A stretch of 53,745 nt of DNA from Cohaesibacter sp. (lineage in GTDB: Bacteria > Pseudomonadota > Alphaproteobacteria > Rhizobiales > Cohaesibacteraceae), in assembly GCA_025800145.1 (NCBI GenBank), contig JAOXSH010000004.1:67726-121470 (forward strand), written 5' to 3'. Below the pieces are notes generated by a model. It saw only the letters and a program-made list of their open reading frames with translations, was not told the DNA's origin and ran no database searches. The position numbers and the translations under genes are program-made. This document shows, one piece after another, positions 19,211-27,808 of the stretch; positions within the stretch are counted from its first letter, which is position 1, and the number at the start of each line of letters is the position of its first letter.

Positions 19211-19681
19211 TTACATCATGCCAAACTGTTTTTTGACCATAGGGGACAATTTATCTGGATCAGCTGCGGTTAGAAGCAATGTCAAAGCACTCTCGCGCGT
19301 AGAAACCCAATGTTTGACACCAGAAGAAATAGCCAGAACGGAACCTGCCGGATAGGCTTTTTCCTTTGCTTTATCAACGCTCTCACCATCAGCATAATAG
19401 AGCGTGCCAGAAAGAACCATGGCAAAACGAATGTTACCATCCTTAGTGGCGTGGGCAGCCTTGGCCTGCTGCCCCGCAGGTACCTTGATCACCACAATGG
19501 CAGGCTTGCCATTGGCATCAAAGGCAAGCGGTGTCACAGTCGCATCACTCTTCCAGACATTTTTGCCAGGAAGAGCCGCAATATCAAGTTGCTTGGTTGG
19601 CATTGGCTCTGCTGCCGATACTGAAACAACAGATCCCAACACCATAACGGCAGAAAGCAGAATTCTTGTAGCACACTTCAT
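19211..19681 (-). CDS. Secreted cupin-domain protein
   Basis: A 156-residue protein with a clear signal peptide (MKCATRILLSAVMVLGSVVS, cleavage near VSA-AEP) and a single cupin-fold domain. FAMVLSGTLYYADGE is the first cupin motif region and YPAGSVLAISSGVKHWV the second, with H in KHW. The metal ligands of motif 1 are incomplete, since the usual HxH is replaced by AHATKDG. It is therefore a periplasmic cupin of unknown function. ATG 19681 has GGAGACA upstream. It is monocistronic. Confidence 0.75.
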   Translation of the reverse strand: MKCATRILLSAVMVLGSVVSVSAAEPMPTKQLDIAALPGKNVWKSDATVTPLAFDANGKPAIVVIKVPAGQQAKAAHATKDGNIRFAMVLSGTLYYADGESVDKAKEKAYPAGSVLAISSGVKHWVSTRESALTLLLTAADPDKLSPMVKKQFGMM

Positions 19682-19862
19682 GATTGTCTCCTTGTCACAG
19701 GCTGGAGAAAAGACATTGTGCCCACCACCCAACCAAATCAGTCATTATAAATATGACTATAAAATTCAATTTTATTTGACAATCATCAAGCCCAAAAGCT
19801 CCATCTCGCAATCTTACATAGATATCATGAAAAAGAGGGGTCCTGAGCCTAGGCCCGCTCTT

Positions 19863-22523
19863 CTAACCAGCGCGCAAAATACGCGCCGGTTTTGCTGACA
19901 AGCTTTTCAGCGTGCCAGCAAGGCCAAGGGAAATGGTCACCAAAATGGCAATCACCACGGTTAAAATGGCCACCAAAGGCTGGGCGGTAAAGGGCAAATC
20001 CATAATCTGCCCCAGAACCAGATAAGCGGCACCATTGCCAATGAGCAAAGCAAAACCAGCCGTCACCAACCCAAGCAAGGCATATTCCAGACTATAAGCC
20101 ACCAAAACTTGCAAACGGCTGGCGCCAAGGGTTTTCAAAATCACCGCATCATAAATGCGCTCGCGCTGACCTGCCGCCAAGGCACCGGCCAAAACCAAAA
20201 TAGATGCCACCACCGCCAACAAGGATGCCGCCCGCATCCCCCAGGCCAATTGCCGAACCAGATCATTCACCCGATCCAGCGCATCCCCAACCCGCACAGA
20301 TGTCACGGTCGGATAATCCGCACTGATCGTTTTTAAAATCTGTGCTTCTTTATCCGCAAGTGCACCATCGGATTTTTCGGACAGGGTCAGCGTCGACAAA
20401 AAAGCATGAGGGGCACCGGCAAAAGCATTGGGGCTGAAGACCATCACAAAATTGATGCCCATACTTTCCCATTCAATGCGGCGCAAATTGGCAATTTCAG
20501 CGGTAATCATTCGACCCAGCACGCTGACCTGCACCTCATCCCCAAGACCAAGACCCAATTCAAGGGCTGAGTCTTCATCAAAAGACACCAAAGGCTTGCC
20601 GCTATAATCTTTGTCCCACCATTGTCCTTCAACCAGCGTGGAATTTTTCGGCGCAGTGTGGGAATAGGTGATGCCGCGATCCCCGCGCAAAATCCAGCGT
20701 GCCTCTTCTGGCGGATTATAATCCGCAGCAGCAATGCCTTTGAGCGAGACGATCCGCCCACGCAACATCGGTACTTTTTGAACATCGCCCTCTGGTGCCA
20801 AATCTTTCAAGCGTGTTTCAAAATCATCCATAGAATGGCTCTGAATATTGATGAAAAAGAAATTCGGCGCCTTTTCCTGCAAATTGCCCGTCAATTGCTG
20901 CTGTAGGTTCATATCAATCATCACCAGCGTCACCAACAGGCTCAGGCCCAAACCAAGGGAAAGCGAGACAGACGGCGTCAAAGCGCCGGGGCGATGCAAA
21001 TTGCCCAAAGCCAAACGAGGAATGACCTGCTTCACCCGCGGCAATCGGCGCGCCAAAGCCATAATCAGCCACGCAATCAAGCGAAGGCTGGCAAAGACAA
21101 GCCCCATCCCAACCAGAAACAAAGCGGCAACCCGCATCACCTCTGCGCTAGACAGAACCAGCGCAACCAAAAGAGCGGCAAGCCCCCCCAAAAGCAACCA
21201 GTCTTGCCAGCGATTTTTGGCCATATGTGGCGCAACTTGATCGCGGAACAAAGCCGTTGCCGGGATGGAGCGCGCCCGTAGCAAAGGCCCCATGGAAAAG
21301 AGCCAGGCGGTCAGCAAACCAAAAGCGGCGGCTTTGAGCAATTCCAAAGGAAAAACACTTTGCGAAGCAATCGGCAAATTATCCGGCAAAGCCAAGGCCA
21401 ACCCAAATGGAACAAGCATGGCAAAAAACAAACCAATGCCAATCGCCAACAGAGCAATCAGCGTGATTTGAACCAGATAGATCAACACAACCAGTCGCCC
21501 CGGCGCTCCAAGGCATTTATAACTGGCAATCACGCTCTGGCGTGAAACAACAAAAGCCCGAACCGCATTGGCAATGCCAACGCCTCCTGTAATCAGCGAA
21601 GCCAGACCCACCAACACCAAAAAAGCGGCAAAGCGTTCAATATTGCGGGACAGACCTTGCGCCGCATTGCCACGAGACTGCACCCGCCAGCCAGCATCGG
21701 GAAAGGCCTCCTTCAAATCCGCTTGCAGACTTTGCAACCGTGCTTGCGATCCTTCCCCTTCCAAAGTCAGCCGCGTGACATAACGCACAATAGAGCCGGG
21801 CTGAACCAAATCCGTTTTTTGCAAGGTCTCAAGGCTCATCAAAACCCGTGGACCAAAGCCAACGCCCGTTGCAAGCGCATCTGGCTCAAACCCAATCGCA
21901 CCTGTAATCAACACATCTGCCGTGCCGATAGAAATCTGATCACCAATCTCAAGACCCAGTCGATCCAGCAGCAACGAAGCAACAAGAACGCCCCCATCGA
22001 GCCTGTCATTACCACCAAACAAAGGCTCCAAATCCTTAGCTGGCTGCGCCTGTCCGGCAAGCCTGAAGTCACCGACAGTGGGGTAAGAACCATCCACCGC
22101 CTTGACCTCAACCAAAAGCTGATCAGACCCATCGCTTGTACGCGCCATGGCCCGCAAAGAAGCCAGCTCACTCACAGCGCCATATTTGGCCAAAAAACTG
22201 CGCTCTTCCTGCGCGATTGGACGATGGGAAAGGGTCAAGGCCAAATCACCACCAAGAATAGCCCGTCCGCGCTCAACCAAGCCCCCCGTTAAAGCCTTGG
22301 ACGCAGAGCCAACGCCACCAATGGCAGCAACACCCAGCGCGATACAGGCCAAAAAGATATAAAAACCGGCAAGCCCGCCCCGCAATTCACGCCGCGCAAA
22401 ACGCACAGCCAGCGCAAGCTGGACAAAAAAGCCATGACGACGCATATCATCGCCCTTGACTGGGGAGGTCTGATGCTCGTGAGAGAGCATCATGCGCGAA
22501 GACGGCAGAACAGAGCGGTCCAT
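19863..22523 (-). CDS. ABC transporter permease, YbbP/FtsX-type
   Basis: An 886-residue permease of the FtsX/MacB-like family, homologous to YbbP and to the larger lipoprotein-type transporters. An N-terminal membrane helix (GFYIFLACIALGVAAIGGV) is followed by a large periplasmic domain, a central cluster of helices and a C-terminal FtsX domain with three helices (LAWGMRAASLLAVVASILVL onward). AGGAGG lies 6 bases ahead of ATG 22523, which starts 1 base after the ATPase stop. With the upstream ATPase and the divergent esterase it forms the widespread tesA-ybbA-ybbP arrangement. The substrate is unknown; a role in envelope lipid or lipoprotein handling is inferred. Confidence 0.88.
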   Translation of the reverse strand: MDRSVLPSSRMMLSHEHQTSPVKGDDMRRHGFFVQLALAVRFARRELRGGLAGFYIFLACIALGVAAIGGVGSASKALTGGLVERGRAILGGDLALTLSHRPIAQEERSFLAKYGAVSELASLRAMARTSDGSDQLLVEVKAVDGSYPTVGDFRLAGQAQPAKDLEPLFGGNDRLDGGVLVASLLLDRLGLEIGDQISIGTADVLITGAIGFEPDALATGVGFGPRVLMSLETLQKTDLVQPGSIVRYVTRLTLEGEGSQARLQSLQADLKEAFPDAGWRVQSRGNAAQGLSRNIERFAAFLVLVGLASLITGGVGIANAVRAFVVSRQSVIASYKCLGAPGRLVVLIYLVQITLIALLAIGIGLFFAMLVPFGLALALPDNLPIASQSVFPLELLKAAAFGLLTAWLFSMGPLLRARSIPATALFRDQVAPHMAKNRWQDWLLLGGLAALLVALVLSSAEVMRVAALFLVGMGLVFASLRLIAWLIMALARRLPRVKQVIPRLALGNLHRPGALTPSVSLSLGLGLSLLVTLVMIDMNLQQQLTGNLQEKAPNFFFINIQSHSMDDFETRLKDLAPEGDVQKVPMLRGRIVSLKGIAAADYNPPEEARWILRGDRGITYSHTAPKNSTLVEGQWWDKDYSGKPLVSFDEDSALELGLGLGDEVQVSVLGRMITAEIANLRRIEWESMGINFVMVFSPNAFAGAPHAFLSTLTLSEKSDGALADKEAQILKTISADYPTVTSVRVGDALDRVNDLVRQLAWGMRAASLLAVVASILVLAGALAAGQRERIYDAVILKTLGASRLQVLVAYSLEYALLGLVTAGFALLIGNGAAYLVLGQIMDLPFTAQPLVAILTVVIAILVTISLGLAGTLKSLSAKPARILRAG

Positions 22524-22524
22524 A

Positions 22525-23301
22525 TTAAGCCTCCTCGCCCAGCTCGACCAGCCGGCCTTTTTTGAGCCGCACCACATGTTCGCATCGATCCGCAAGCTTG
22601 GGGTCATGCGTCACAAGCATCAAGGTCATGCCACGACGATGCTGCAAATCAAACATCAAATCCGCAATATCACGACCCGTCTCCCCATCAAGATTACCGG
22701 TTGGTTCATCAGCAATCAAAATGGCCGGACGCGGAGCAAGAGCACGGGCAATGGCAACGCGTTGCTGCTCACCGCCAGACATTTCTGCCGGATAATGATG
22801 CAAACGATGGCCAAGACCCACGGCATGCAATTCTTCTTCTGCACGTGAAAAAGCATCATCCCGTCCCGCCAGTTCCAGCGGAATCGCAACATTTTCCAAG
22901 GCTGTCATGGTTGGCACCAAATGAAAGCTTTGAAAGATAATGCCAATATGGCGTCCACGAAAACGGGCCAGCTCATCCTCACCCATCACCGACATATCGG
23001 CCCCTTCAATCAAAACCTGCCCTTGATCGGCCTGCTCCAATCCTGCCATTACCATCAAAAGCGTGGATTTGCCCGATCCGCTGGGTCCAACCAGACCAAC
23101 ACTTTGCCCGCGTGCAATATCCAGATCAATAGCTCGCAAAATATCAACTTTTGATCGCCCATGCCCAAGACTGAGCTTGACATCATGCAAGGAAATGATT
23201 GGAGCAACAGTCCCCAAATCTTGACCTGTTTCGCCAGCCTCTGGCACCTTGTCAAAACCTTTTTGGGCATCCATATGATCAAGAGAAGAAAGGCCTGACA
23301 T
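22525..23301 (-). CDS. ABC transporter ATPase, YbbA-type
   Basis: A 258-residue ABC ATPase of the LolD/MacB/YbbA group. It has Walker A GPSGSGKST, Q-loop IIFQSFHLVPTMTALENV, the signature MSGGEQQRVAIARAL and Walker B AILIADEPTGNLD. The first 35 residues are polar and not part of the domain, so a later start is possible. It is directly followed by the permease gene and diverges from the esterase gene by 137 bases. Confidence 0.92.
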   Translation of the reverse strand: MSGLSSLDHMDAQKGFDKVPEAGETGQDLGTVAPIISLHDVKLSLGHGRSKVDILRAIDLDIARGQSVGLVGPSGSGKSTLLMVMAGLEQADQGQVLIEGADMSVMGEDELARFRGRHIGIIFQSFHLVPTMTALENVAIPLELAGRDDAFSRAEEELHAVGLGHRLHHYPAEMSGGEQQRVAIARALAPRPAILIADEPTGNLDGETGRDIADLMFDLQHRRGMTLMLVTHDPKLADRCEHVVRLKKGRLVELGEEA

Positions 23302-23438
23302 CGCGTATCATCCTGTTTGCAATCAAGAGAGAAAAGATCATCTTGATATGGTGCCTTTTACCCATATGTAAAGCATCAGATACATTTTGATACAAACAAG
23401 CCTGAAAGCCTTGTCACCAAAAGAACCCGGACACAGAA

Positions 23439-24134
23439 ATGCAACCGCAAAATCACATGATACAAAGCCAAACGACCCAACAGGTGATGTTAATAAACCA
23501 GCCAAAATTGACCATTGCTGCATTCTTTTTCCTGCTCTTTGCTGTCAGCCTCCCCCTTCAGGCCAAGGCGCAACAAGTCATCTCAATCATCACCTTTGGC
23601 GACAGCCTCTCCGCTGGCTATCAATTGCCACAGGGCCATGGCTTTTCCGATCAATTGCAAGCCAGTTTGGATAAAATGGGCCTGAAAAGCCAAGTCACCA
23701 ATGCCGCAGTCTCTGGTGATACAACAGCATCGGGCTTATCGCGCTTGGATTGGTCCATTCCCGATGGCACAGATCTGGTCATTCTCGAACTTGGTGCCAA
23801 TGATGCCTTGCAAGGCCTGCCCCTTGATCAAACCAAAGCCAACCTGATTGCCATGATTGAACGGCTAAAAGAGCGAAACATCACAATTCTGTTGGCAGGA
23901 ATGCAAGCCCCACCCAATATGGGCAAGCCCTATGTGGAGACTTTCAATGCCATCTATCCAGCTTTGGCCAAAGACTATGAGCTGGCTTTCTATCCTTTCT
24001 TTTTGGAAGGGGTCGCGGCTATACCAGAGCTGAATTTAAAAGATGGCATTCATCCCAACAAAGAGGGCATCACCATCATAACCAGTAAAATCGCCCCACT
24101 GGTTGCCCAAATCATCAAAGACATGCAATCCTGA
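23439..24134 (+). CDS. Arylesterase, TesA-type GDSL hydrolase
   Basis: A periplasmic SGNH/GDSL hydrolase of the TesA/arylesterase group, with thioesterase, lysophospholipase or arylesterase activity in relatives. A signal peptide (residues about 17-44, ending AKA-QQV) is followed by block I ITFGDSLSAGYQLP, block III LELGANDALQG and block V DGIHPNKEG, which carry the catalytic Ser, Asn, Asp and His. The 231-residue form begins at ATG 23439; ATG codons at 23457 and 23487 are alternatives, and the last would give a cleaner signal peptide. It is divergent from the ybbA-ybbP pair, a conserved arrangement. Confidence 0.93.
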   Translation: MQPQNHMIQSQTTQQVMLINQPKLTIAAFFFLLFAVSLPLQAKAQQVISIITFGDSLSAGYQLPQGHGFSDQLQASLDKMGLKSQVTNAAVSGDTTASGLSRLDWSIPDGTDLVILELGANDALQGLPLDQTKANLIAMIERLKERNITILLAGMQAPPNMGKPYVETFNAIYPALAKDYELAFYPFFLEGVAAIPELNLKDGIHPNKEGITIITSKIAPLVAQIIKDMQS

Positions 24135-24176
24135 TCAAACACAGCTGCATCATCCCTCCCGCCCTTTAAAAGAAAG

Positions 24177-25241
24177 ATGGATCAATCCATGGAATTGAGA
24201 CAACTCGGCAATACGGATCTTCAAGTCTCCTCCCTATGCCTAGGCACCATGACCTTTGGCGAACAAAATACGCAAAAAGAAGGCTTTGAACAGATGGATT
24301 ATGCCCTTGATGAGGGTATCAATTTCTTCGATACAGCAGAGCTTTATGCCATTCCCCCAAAACCGGAAACCCAAGGCCGCACCGAAGAAATTATCGGCAA
24401 CTGGATGCAGAAGCGCAACAATCGCGATGAGGTCATCATTGCCACAAAAGTGGTGGGCCGTTCAGGCATGAACTGGTTTCGCAAAGATGGCGCACTGTCA
24501 CAAGTCAGCCGTGGACAGATCATGGAAGCCATTGATGGAAGCCTCAAACGCCTGAAAACCGACTATATCGATCTCTATCAAATCCATTGGCCAGACCGTG
24601 CCGTGACGCAATTTGGTTCAAATCCGGTTATTTTCCGTCACAATGATCCTGTAGAAAAGGAAAATACCATTGGTGAAATCCTGCAAGTGATGCAGGAACT
24701 GGTCGATGCAGGCAAAATTCGCCATCTTGGTCTGTCCAATGAAAGCACCTGGGGCACCATGCGCTTTTTGCACGAAGCCGAAAAAGGCAATGGCCCGCGC
24801 GTTGTCTCCGTGCAAAATGCTTACAACCTGACCAATCGCACTTATGAAGTGAATATGGCGGAAATGTCCATGCGCGAAAATGTCGGCCTGCTGGCCTATT
24901 CCGCTTTGGGTCAAGGCTTTTTGACGGGCAAATATCTGGATGGGGCCAACCCTGCCGGCAGCCGCAAAGCCCTGTTCAAACGACAGGATCGCTATACAAC
25001 GCCGGGGGCCGACAGCGCTATTCGGGGCTATCTGAAAGTCGCCAAAGAATTTGGCTGGGATATTTCCCAACTTTGCATTGCCTTTGCCACCACACGCCCC
25101 TTTACCACCTCGACAATTTTGGGGGCAACCACCATGGACCAACTCAAAACAGACATTGCCGCCCATAATATGGCCATTGATGAAGAGCTGGAAAATGCCA
25201 TTGATGCGGTGCATTTGCTCCATACCAATCCCTGTCCATAA
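24177..25241 (+). CDS. Aldo/keto reductase, Tas-like
   Basis: A 354-residue NADP(H)-dependent aldo/keto reductase with the (beta/alpha)8 fold, closest in layout to E. coli Tas. The catalytic tetrad is visible as D in FFDTAELY, the Tyr of the same motif, K in IIATKVVGRSG, and H in LYQIHWPD. The insert KPETQGRTEEIIGNW is typical for Tas. The physiological substrate is unknown. The ATG at 24177 or 24189 may be the start; AAAGAAAG lies just upstream. A strong terminator follows. Confidence 0.9.
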   Translation: MDQSMELRQLGNTDLQVSSLCLGTMTFGEQNTQKEGFEQMDYALDEGINFFDTAELYAIPPKPETQGRTEEIIGNWMQKRNNRDEVIIATKVVGRSGMNWFRKDGALSQVSRGQIMEAIDGSLKRLKTDYIDLYQIHWPDRAVTQFGSNPVIFRHNDPVEKENTIGEILQVMQELVDAGKIRHLGLSNESTWGTMRFLHEAEKGNGPRVVSVQNAYNLTNRTYEVNMAEMSMRENVGLLAYSALGQGFLTGKYLDGANPAGSRKALFKRQDRYTTPGADSAIRGYLKVAKEFGWDISQLCIAFATTRPFTTSTILGATTMDQLKTDIAAHNMAIDEELENAIDAVHLLHTNPCP

Positions 25242-25263
25242 TCTGGATATAAGATAAAACCTC

Positions 25264-25297
25264 AAAAGCCCTGATCAAAACAACGATCAGGGCTTTT
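25264..25297 (+). terminator. Terminator of the aldo/keto reductase gene
   Basis: AAAAGCCCTGATC and GATCAGGGCTTTT form a perfect 13 bp stem with an 8-base loop. Confidence 0.92.
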
Positions 25298-25300
25298 GTT

Positions 25301-25353
25301 TGCGCCTTGCCACCCGCCAACGCTCTTTCCCTTGCGCCTTGCCGCCCGCCAAC
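25301..25353. repeat. 21 bp direct repeat, two copies
   Basis: TGCGCCTTGCCACCCGCCAAC at 25301-25321 recurs at 25333-25353 with one change (A to G). A (GC)6-like run follows at about 25358-25371. The function is unknown; slippage or a regulatory repeat are possible. Confidence 0.7.
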
Positions 25354-25530
25354 CCAAGGCGCGCGCGCGCATCTATCTGAAAGAAGGCATATTGGCAAGG
25401 AGACATTTTCATCCCACCGTCACAGATTTTGCGTTAAGCTGAACAGACTATCGTGCTGATGTGAGTCGCATAGATCAACCAAAGGCCTCCAGCCCCATCT
25501 GGTGCTATGCGAAAAGCAAGGGAGGAGCCT

Positions 25531-26064
25531 ATGCCACGACTCTTTGCCGGAATTGAAATTCCCTCCACCATCACCACAAGATTATCCCTGCAAAAAGGCG
25601 GTCTTTATGGCGCCCGCTGGATTGATGAAGCCAATTATCACATCACCTTGCGCTTCATGGGGGATGTCAGCCATACGATGGCAGATGAGATTGTTTTCAA
25701 TCTCCATCAGATACGACTGCCGGAATTTGAACTACTTCTTAAAGGATTTGGCACATTTGGTACCAAAAAACCCCATTCTGTTTTTGCCGCTGTCGGTAAA
25801 AATGAAGATCTGATTCAATTGCAAGGCGAAGTGGACAAGCATATGCAAAGCCTTGGCTTTAAACCGGATCGCCATGACTTCACACCCCATGTCACCTTGG
25901 CACGCCTGAAAAATGCCGAACCCATTGATGTAGCCAATTATCTACAACTGCGCGATAATTTCGAAACAGACTATTTCACGGTGCCGCGCTTCGTACTCTA
26001 TTCCTCAAGAGACAGCATCGGTGGCGGACCTTATGTTATTGAAGATACCTTCGATCTTTTATAA
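25531..26064 (+). CDS. thpR: RNA 2',3'-cyclic phosphodiesterase / 2'-5' RNA ligase
   Basis: A 177-residue 2H phosphoesterase of the LigT/ThpR family, which opens 2',3'-cyclic phosphates or joins tRNA halves in vitro. The two HxT motifs are HITL (near residue 36) and HVTL (near residue 121). The start at 25531 (MPRLFAGIEIP) matches the family and has GGAGG immediately upstream; a longer frame from 25507 is unlikely. It converges with the phosphatase gene. Confidence 0.93.
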   Translation: MPRLFAGIEIPSTITTRLSLQKGGLYGARWIDEANYHITLRFMGDVSHTMADEIVFNLHQIRLPEFELLLKGFGTFGTKKPHSVFAAVGKNEDLIQLQGEVDKHMQSLGFKPDRHDFTPHVTLARLKNAEPIDVANYLQLRDNFETDYFTVPRFVLYSSRDSIGGGPYVIEDTFDLL

Positions 26065-26076
26065 AATAAATAATGT

Positions 26077-26550
26077 TCAGCCATGCTTGGCCAGCAACAC
26101 CTGACTGGCACGCTCAATCATCTGATAGACCGCTTCAAATCCCTGATCGCCACCATAATAAGGATCAGGCACATCCTTTTGCCCGTCATTACAATAGCTG
26201 CGATAGAGCGCCAGATTTGCGGTACCATCCGATGGCTGCATGGCGTTTAAATCCGCCAGATTACTGGCATCCATCGCCAAAATCAGATCAAAGCGATAAA
26301 AGTCTTCGCGTTCAACCTGCCGGGCGCGCAAATCACTCAAATCCACTCCATGCTCGCCCCCCACAGCAATGGAACGACAATCAGCCTGATTGCCAACATG
26401 CCAAGCTCCGGTTCCGGCAGAATCCAGCATAAAACGCTGATCCAGACCTGCTTGCTGGACAAAATGGCGCATCACCCCTTCTGCCAAAGGAGAGCGACAA
26501 ATATTGCCAAGGCACACAAACAAAATGGAATAGGGCTGAGGAGAGGGCAT
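26077..26550 (-). CDS. Low molecular weight protein-tyrosine phosphatase
   Basis: A 157-residue LMW-PTP. The P-loop motif CLGNICRSP is at residues 13-21 (CX5RS), and the general acid DPYY lies near residue 124 with the usual GGDQGF following. Cytoplasmic; in other bacteria such enzymes act on tyrosine kinases or arginine phosphates, but without a kinase gene nearby the target is unknown. It converges with thpR with a 12-base gap. Confidence 0.95.
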   Translation of the reverse strand: MPSPQPYSILFVCLGNICRSPLAEGVMRHFVQQAGLDQRFMLDSAGTGAWHVGNQADCRSIAVGGEHGVDLSDLRARQVEREDFYRFDLILAMDASNLADLNAMQPSDGTANLALYRSYCNDGQKDVPDPYYGGDQGFEAVYQMIERASQVLLAKHG

Positions 26551-26607
26551 GAAAGGCTCCTGATCGGATCATAAAACAGACAAAAAACCAATCACAACTA
26601 TGCGCAA

Positions 26608-26640
26608 CAAAAAAGGCCGGATCAAGAGATCCGACCTTTT
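26608..26640 (-). terminator. tRNA-Gly terminator
   Basis: GGCCGGATC and GATCCGACC with flanking A and T runs form a stem with one mismatch. It lies directly downstream of the tRNA on the minus strand. Confidence 0.85.
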
Positions 26641-26644
26641 AAAC

Positions 26645-26719
26645 TGGAGCGGGCGATGGGATTCGAACCCACGACCCCAACCTTGGCAAGGTTGTGCTCT
26701 ACCCCTGAGCTACACCCGC
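26645..26719 (-). tRNA. tRNA-Gly (GCC)
   Basis: The minus strand reads GCGGGTGTAGCTCAGGGGTA at the 5' end, an anticodon loop TTGCCAA with anticodon GCC, the T loop GGTTCGAATCC and acceptor GCCCGC ending in TCCA. The 3' CCA is encoded. All stems pair. Confidence 0.98.
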
Positions 26720-26994
26720 GAAACTGTCTCGCGTCTCAATGAGGCTCCATATTGCTCATCGACGAGAGGCTATATGGACGACCTCTATGGCAATTGCAAC
26801 AAGGAAATTACATTTTTTGCACTTTTCTCACATGCCTGTCAGTTTTCACATCATCAAAACATCCCACAAAAGCAGATTGTTAAAAATTCTGTCAGAAAAG
26901 CACGCACACATCCCAGACCATTCCTCAGCGCTCTTGCAGCAAGCCTCAAAGCTTTTTAGGGTCAGTCAACTTGCAAACACAATGGATCGCACAG

Positions 26995-27510
26995 ATGACC
27001 CTATCCAGCCCGGCCAGCCGTCAAGACTTGTTGAACTTTCTCTCAGAGCTTGGAATTGAAACAAAAACCCACGATCACGAAGCCGTTTTCACCGTCGCAG
27101 AAAGCCAAAAAATCAAGGAAAGCCTGCCCGGCGGCCATACGAAAAATCTGTTTCTGAAAGACAAAAAAGGCAATATCGGTCTGGTTGTTTGCCTCAATGA
27201 TACAGAAGTAGATCTGAAAAGCTTTCACAAAAAAACCGATTTTGGCCGTGTCAGCTTTGGCAATGCCGATCTGTTGTGGGAATTATTGGGCGTCAAACCC
27301 GGCTCGGTGACCCCTTTTGCTCTGATCAATGACAAAGACACACACAAGGTGCGCCTGTTTCTGGACGCCAATATGATGGAACAAGAGCTGTTAAATTATC
27401 ATCCGCTGGAAAATACAGCCACCACTGCCATCCAAAAAGACGATTTGCTGACATTCTTTGCAGCAACCGGGCATGAGCCAACCACGATAAAGCTGGAAAA
27501 AGAGGATTGA
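26995..27510 (+). CDS. YbaK/ProX-type aminoacyl-tRNA deacylase
   Basis: A prolyl-tRNA editing-like deacylase (YbaK/EbsC domain), which hydrolyses mischarged tRNA (Ala-tRNA-Pro or similar). The domain has HDHEAVFTVAESQKI, GGHTKNLFLKDKKG with the catalytic lysine in KNLF, and GSVTPFALINDK. This resembles the ProXp-ala (PrdX) subgroup. ATG 26995 is chosen; a TTG at 26971 is also open. The protein is about 171 residues, normal for PrdX. The gene is followed by a palindromic repeat element after 31 bases. Confidence 0.88.
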   Translation: MTLSSPASRQDLLNFLSELGIETKTHDHEAVFTVAESQKIKESLPGGHTKNLFLKDKKGNIGLVVCLNDTEVDLKSFHKKTDFGRVSFGNADLLWELLGVKPGSVTPFALINDKDTHKVRLFLDANMMEQELLNYHPLENTATTAIQKDDLLTFFAATGHEPTTIKLEKED

Positions 27511-27541
27511 CCAACTCCCCCTTCATTCCCATATAGATCTA

Positions 27542-27684
27542 AGTGCTCGATTTAAAAGTCTAGATATGAGACTTTCAGGCCGCATCTCCAGCCCTCTCCC
27601 TCTAGCAGACCGCCCATGAGGGTGCCATGACGGGTGGTATGAAAAGGAGGAGAGGGCTGGTTCAGGATTTTTAAATCAGGCTCT
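27542..27684 (+). repeat. Palindromic repeat family, copy 1 (~143 bp)
   Basis: The left end AGTGCTCGATTTAAAAGTCT and right end TTTAAATCAGGCTCT are imperfect inverted repeats. A small hairpin (AAAGTCT/AGACTTT) lies at the left. The centre is a long stem with arms CCAGCCCTCTCC and GGAGAGGGCTGG. It lies between the YbaK gene and cnoX, 31 bases after a stop codon. Copies 2 and 3 are in the same orientation. Confidence 0.9.
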
Positions 27685-27808
27685 AAAAATAGGCAAAACA
27701 GGCACAGGGATGCCGATTATCATGGATCAAATCTCTGCAATTTGATAGATCCATCCTGACAGGCCTCTTTAAGGCAACAAGGCATCAACAAGAAAGGGTC
27801 AGACAGTC

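Noticed and set aside
26600..26959. Open frame across the tRNA-Gly
   Set aside because: It runs through a tRNA gene on the other strand and its terminator.
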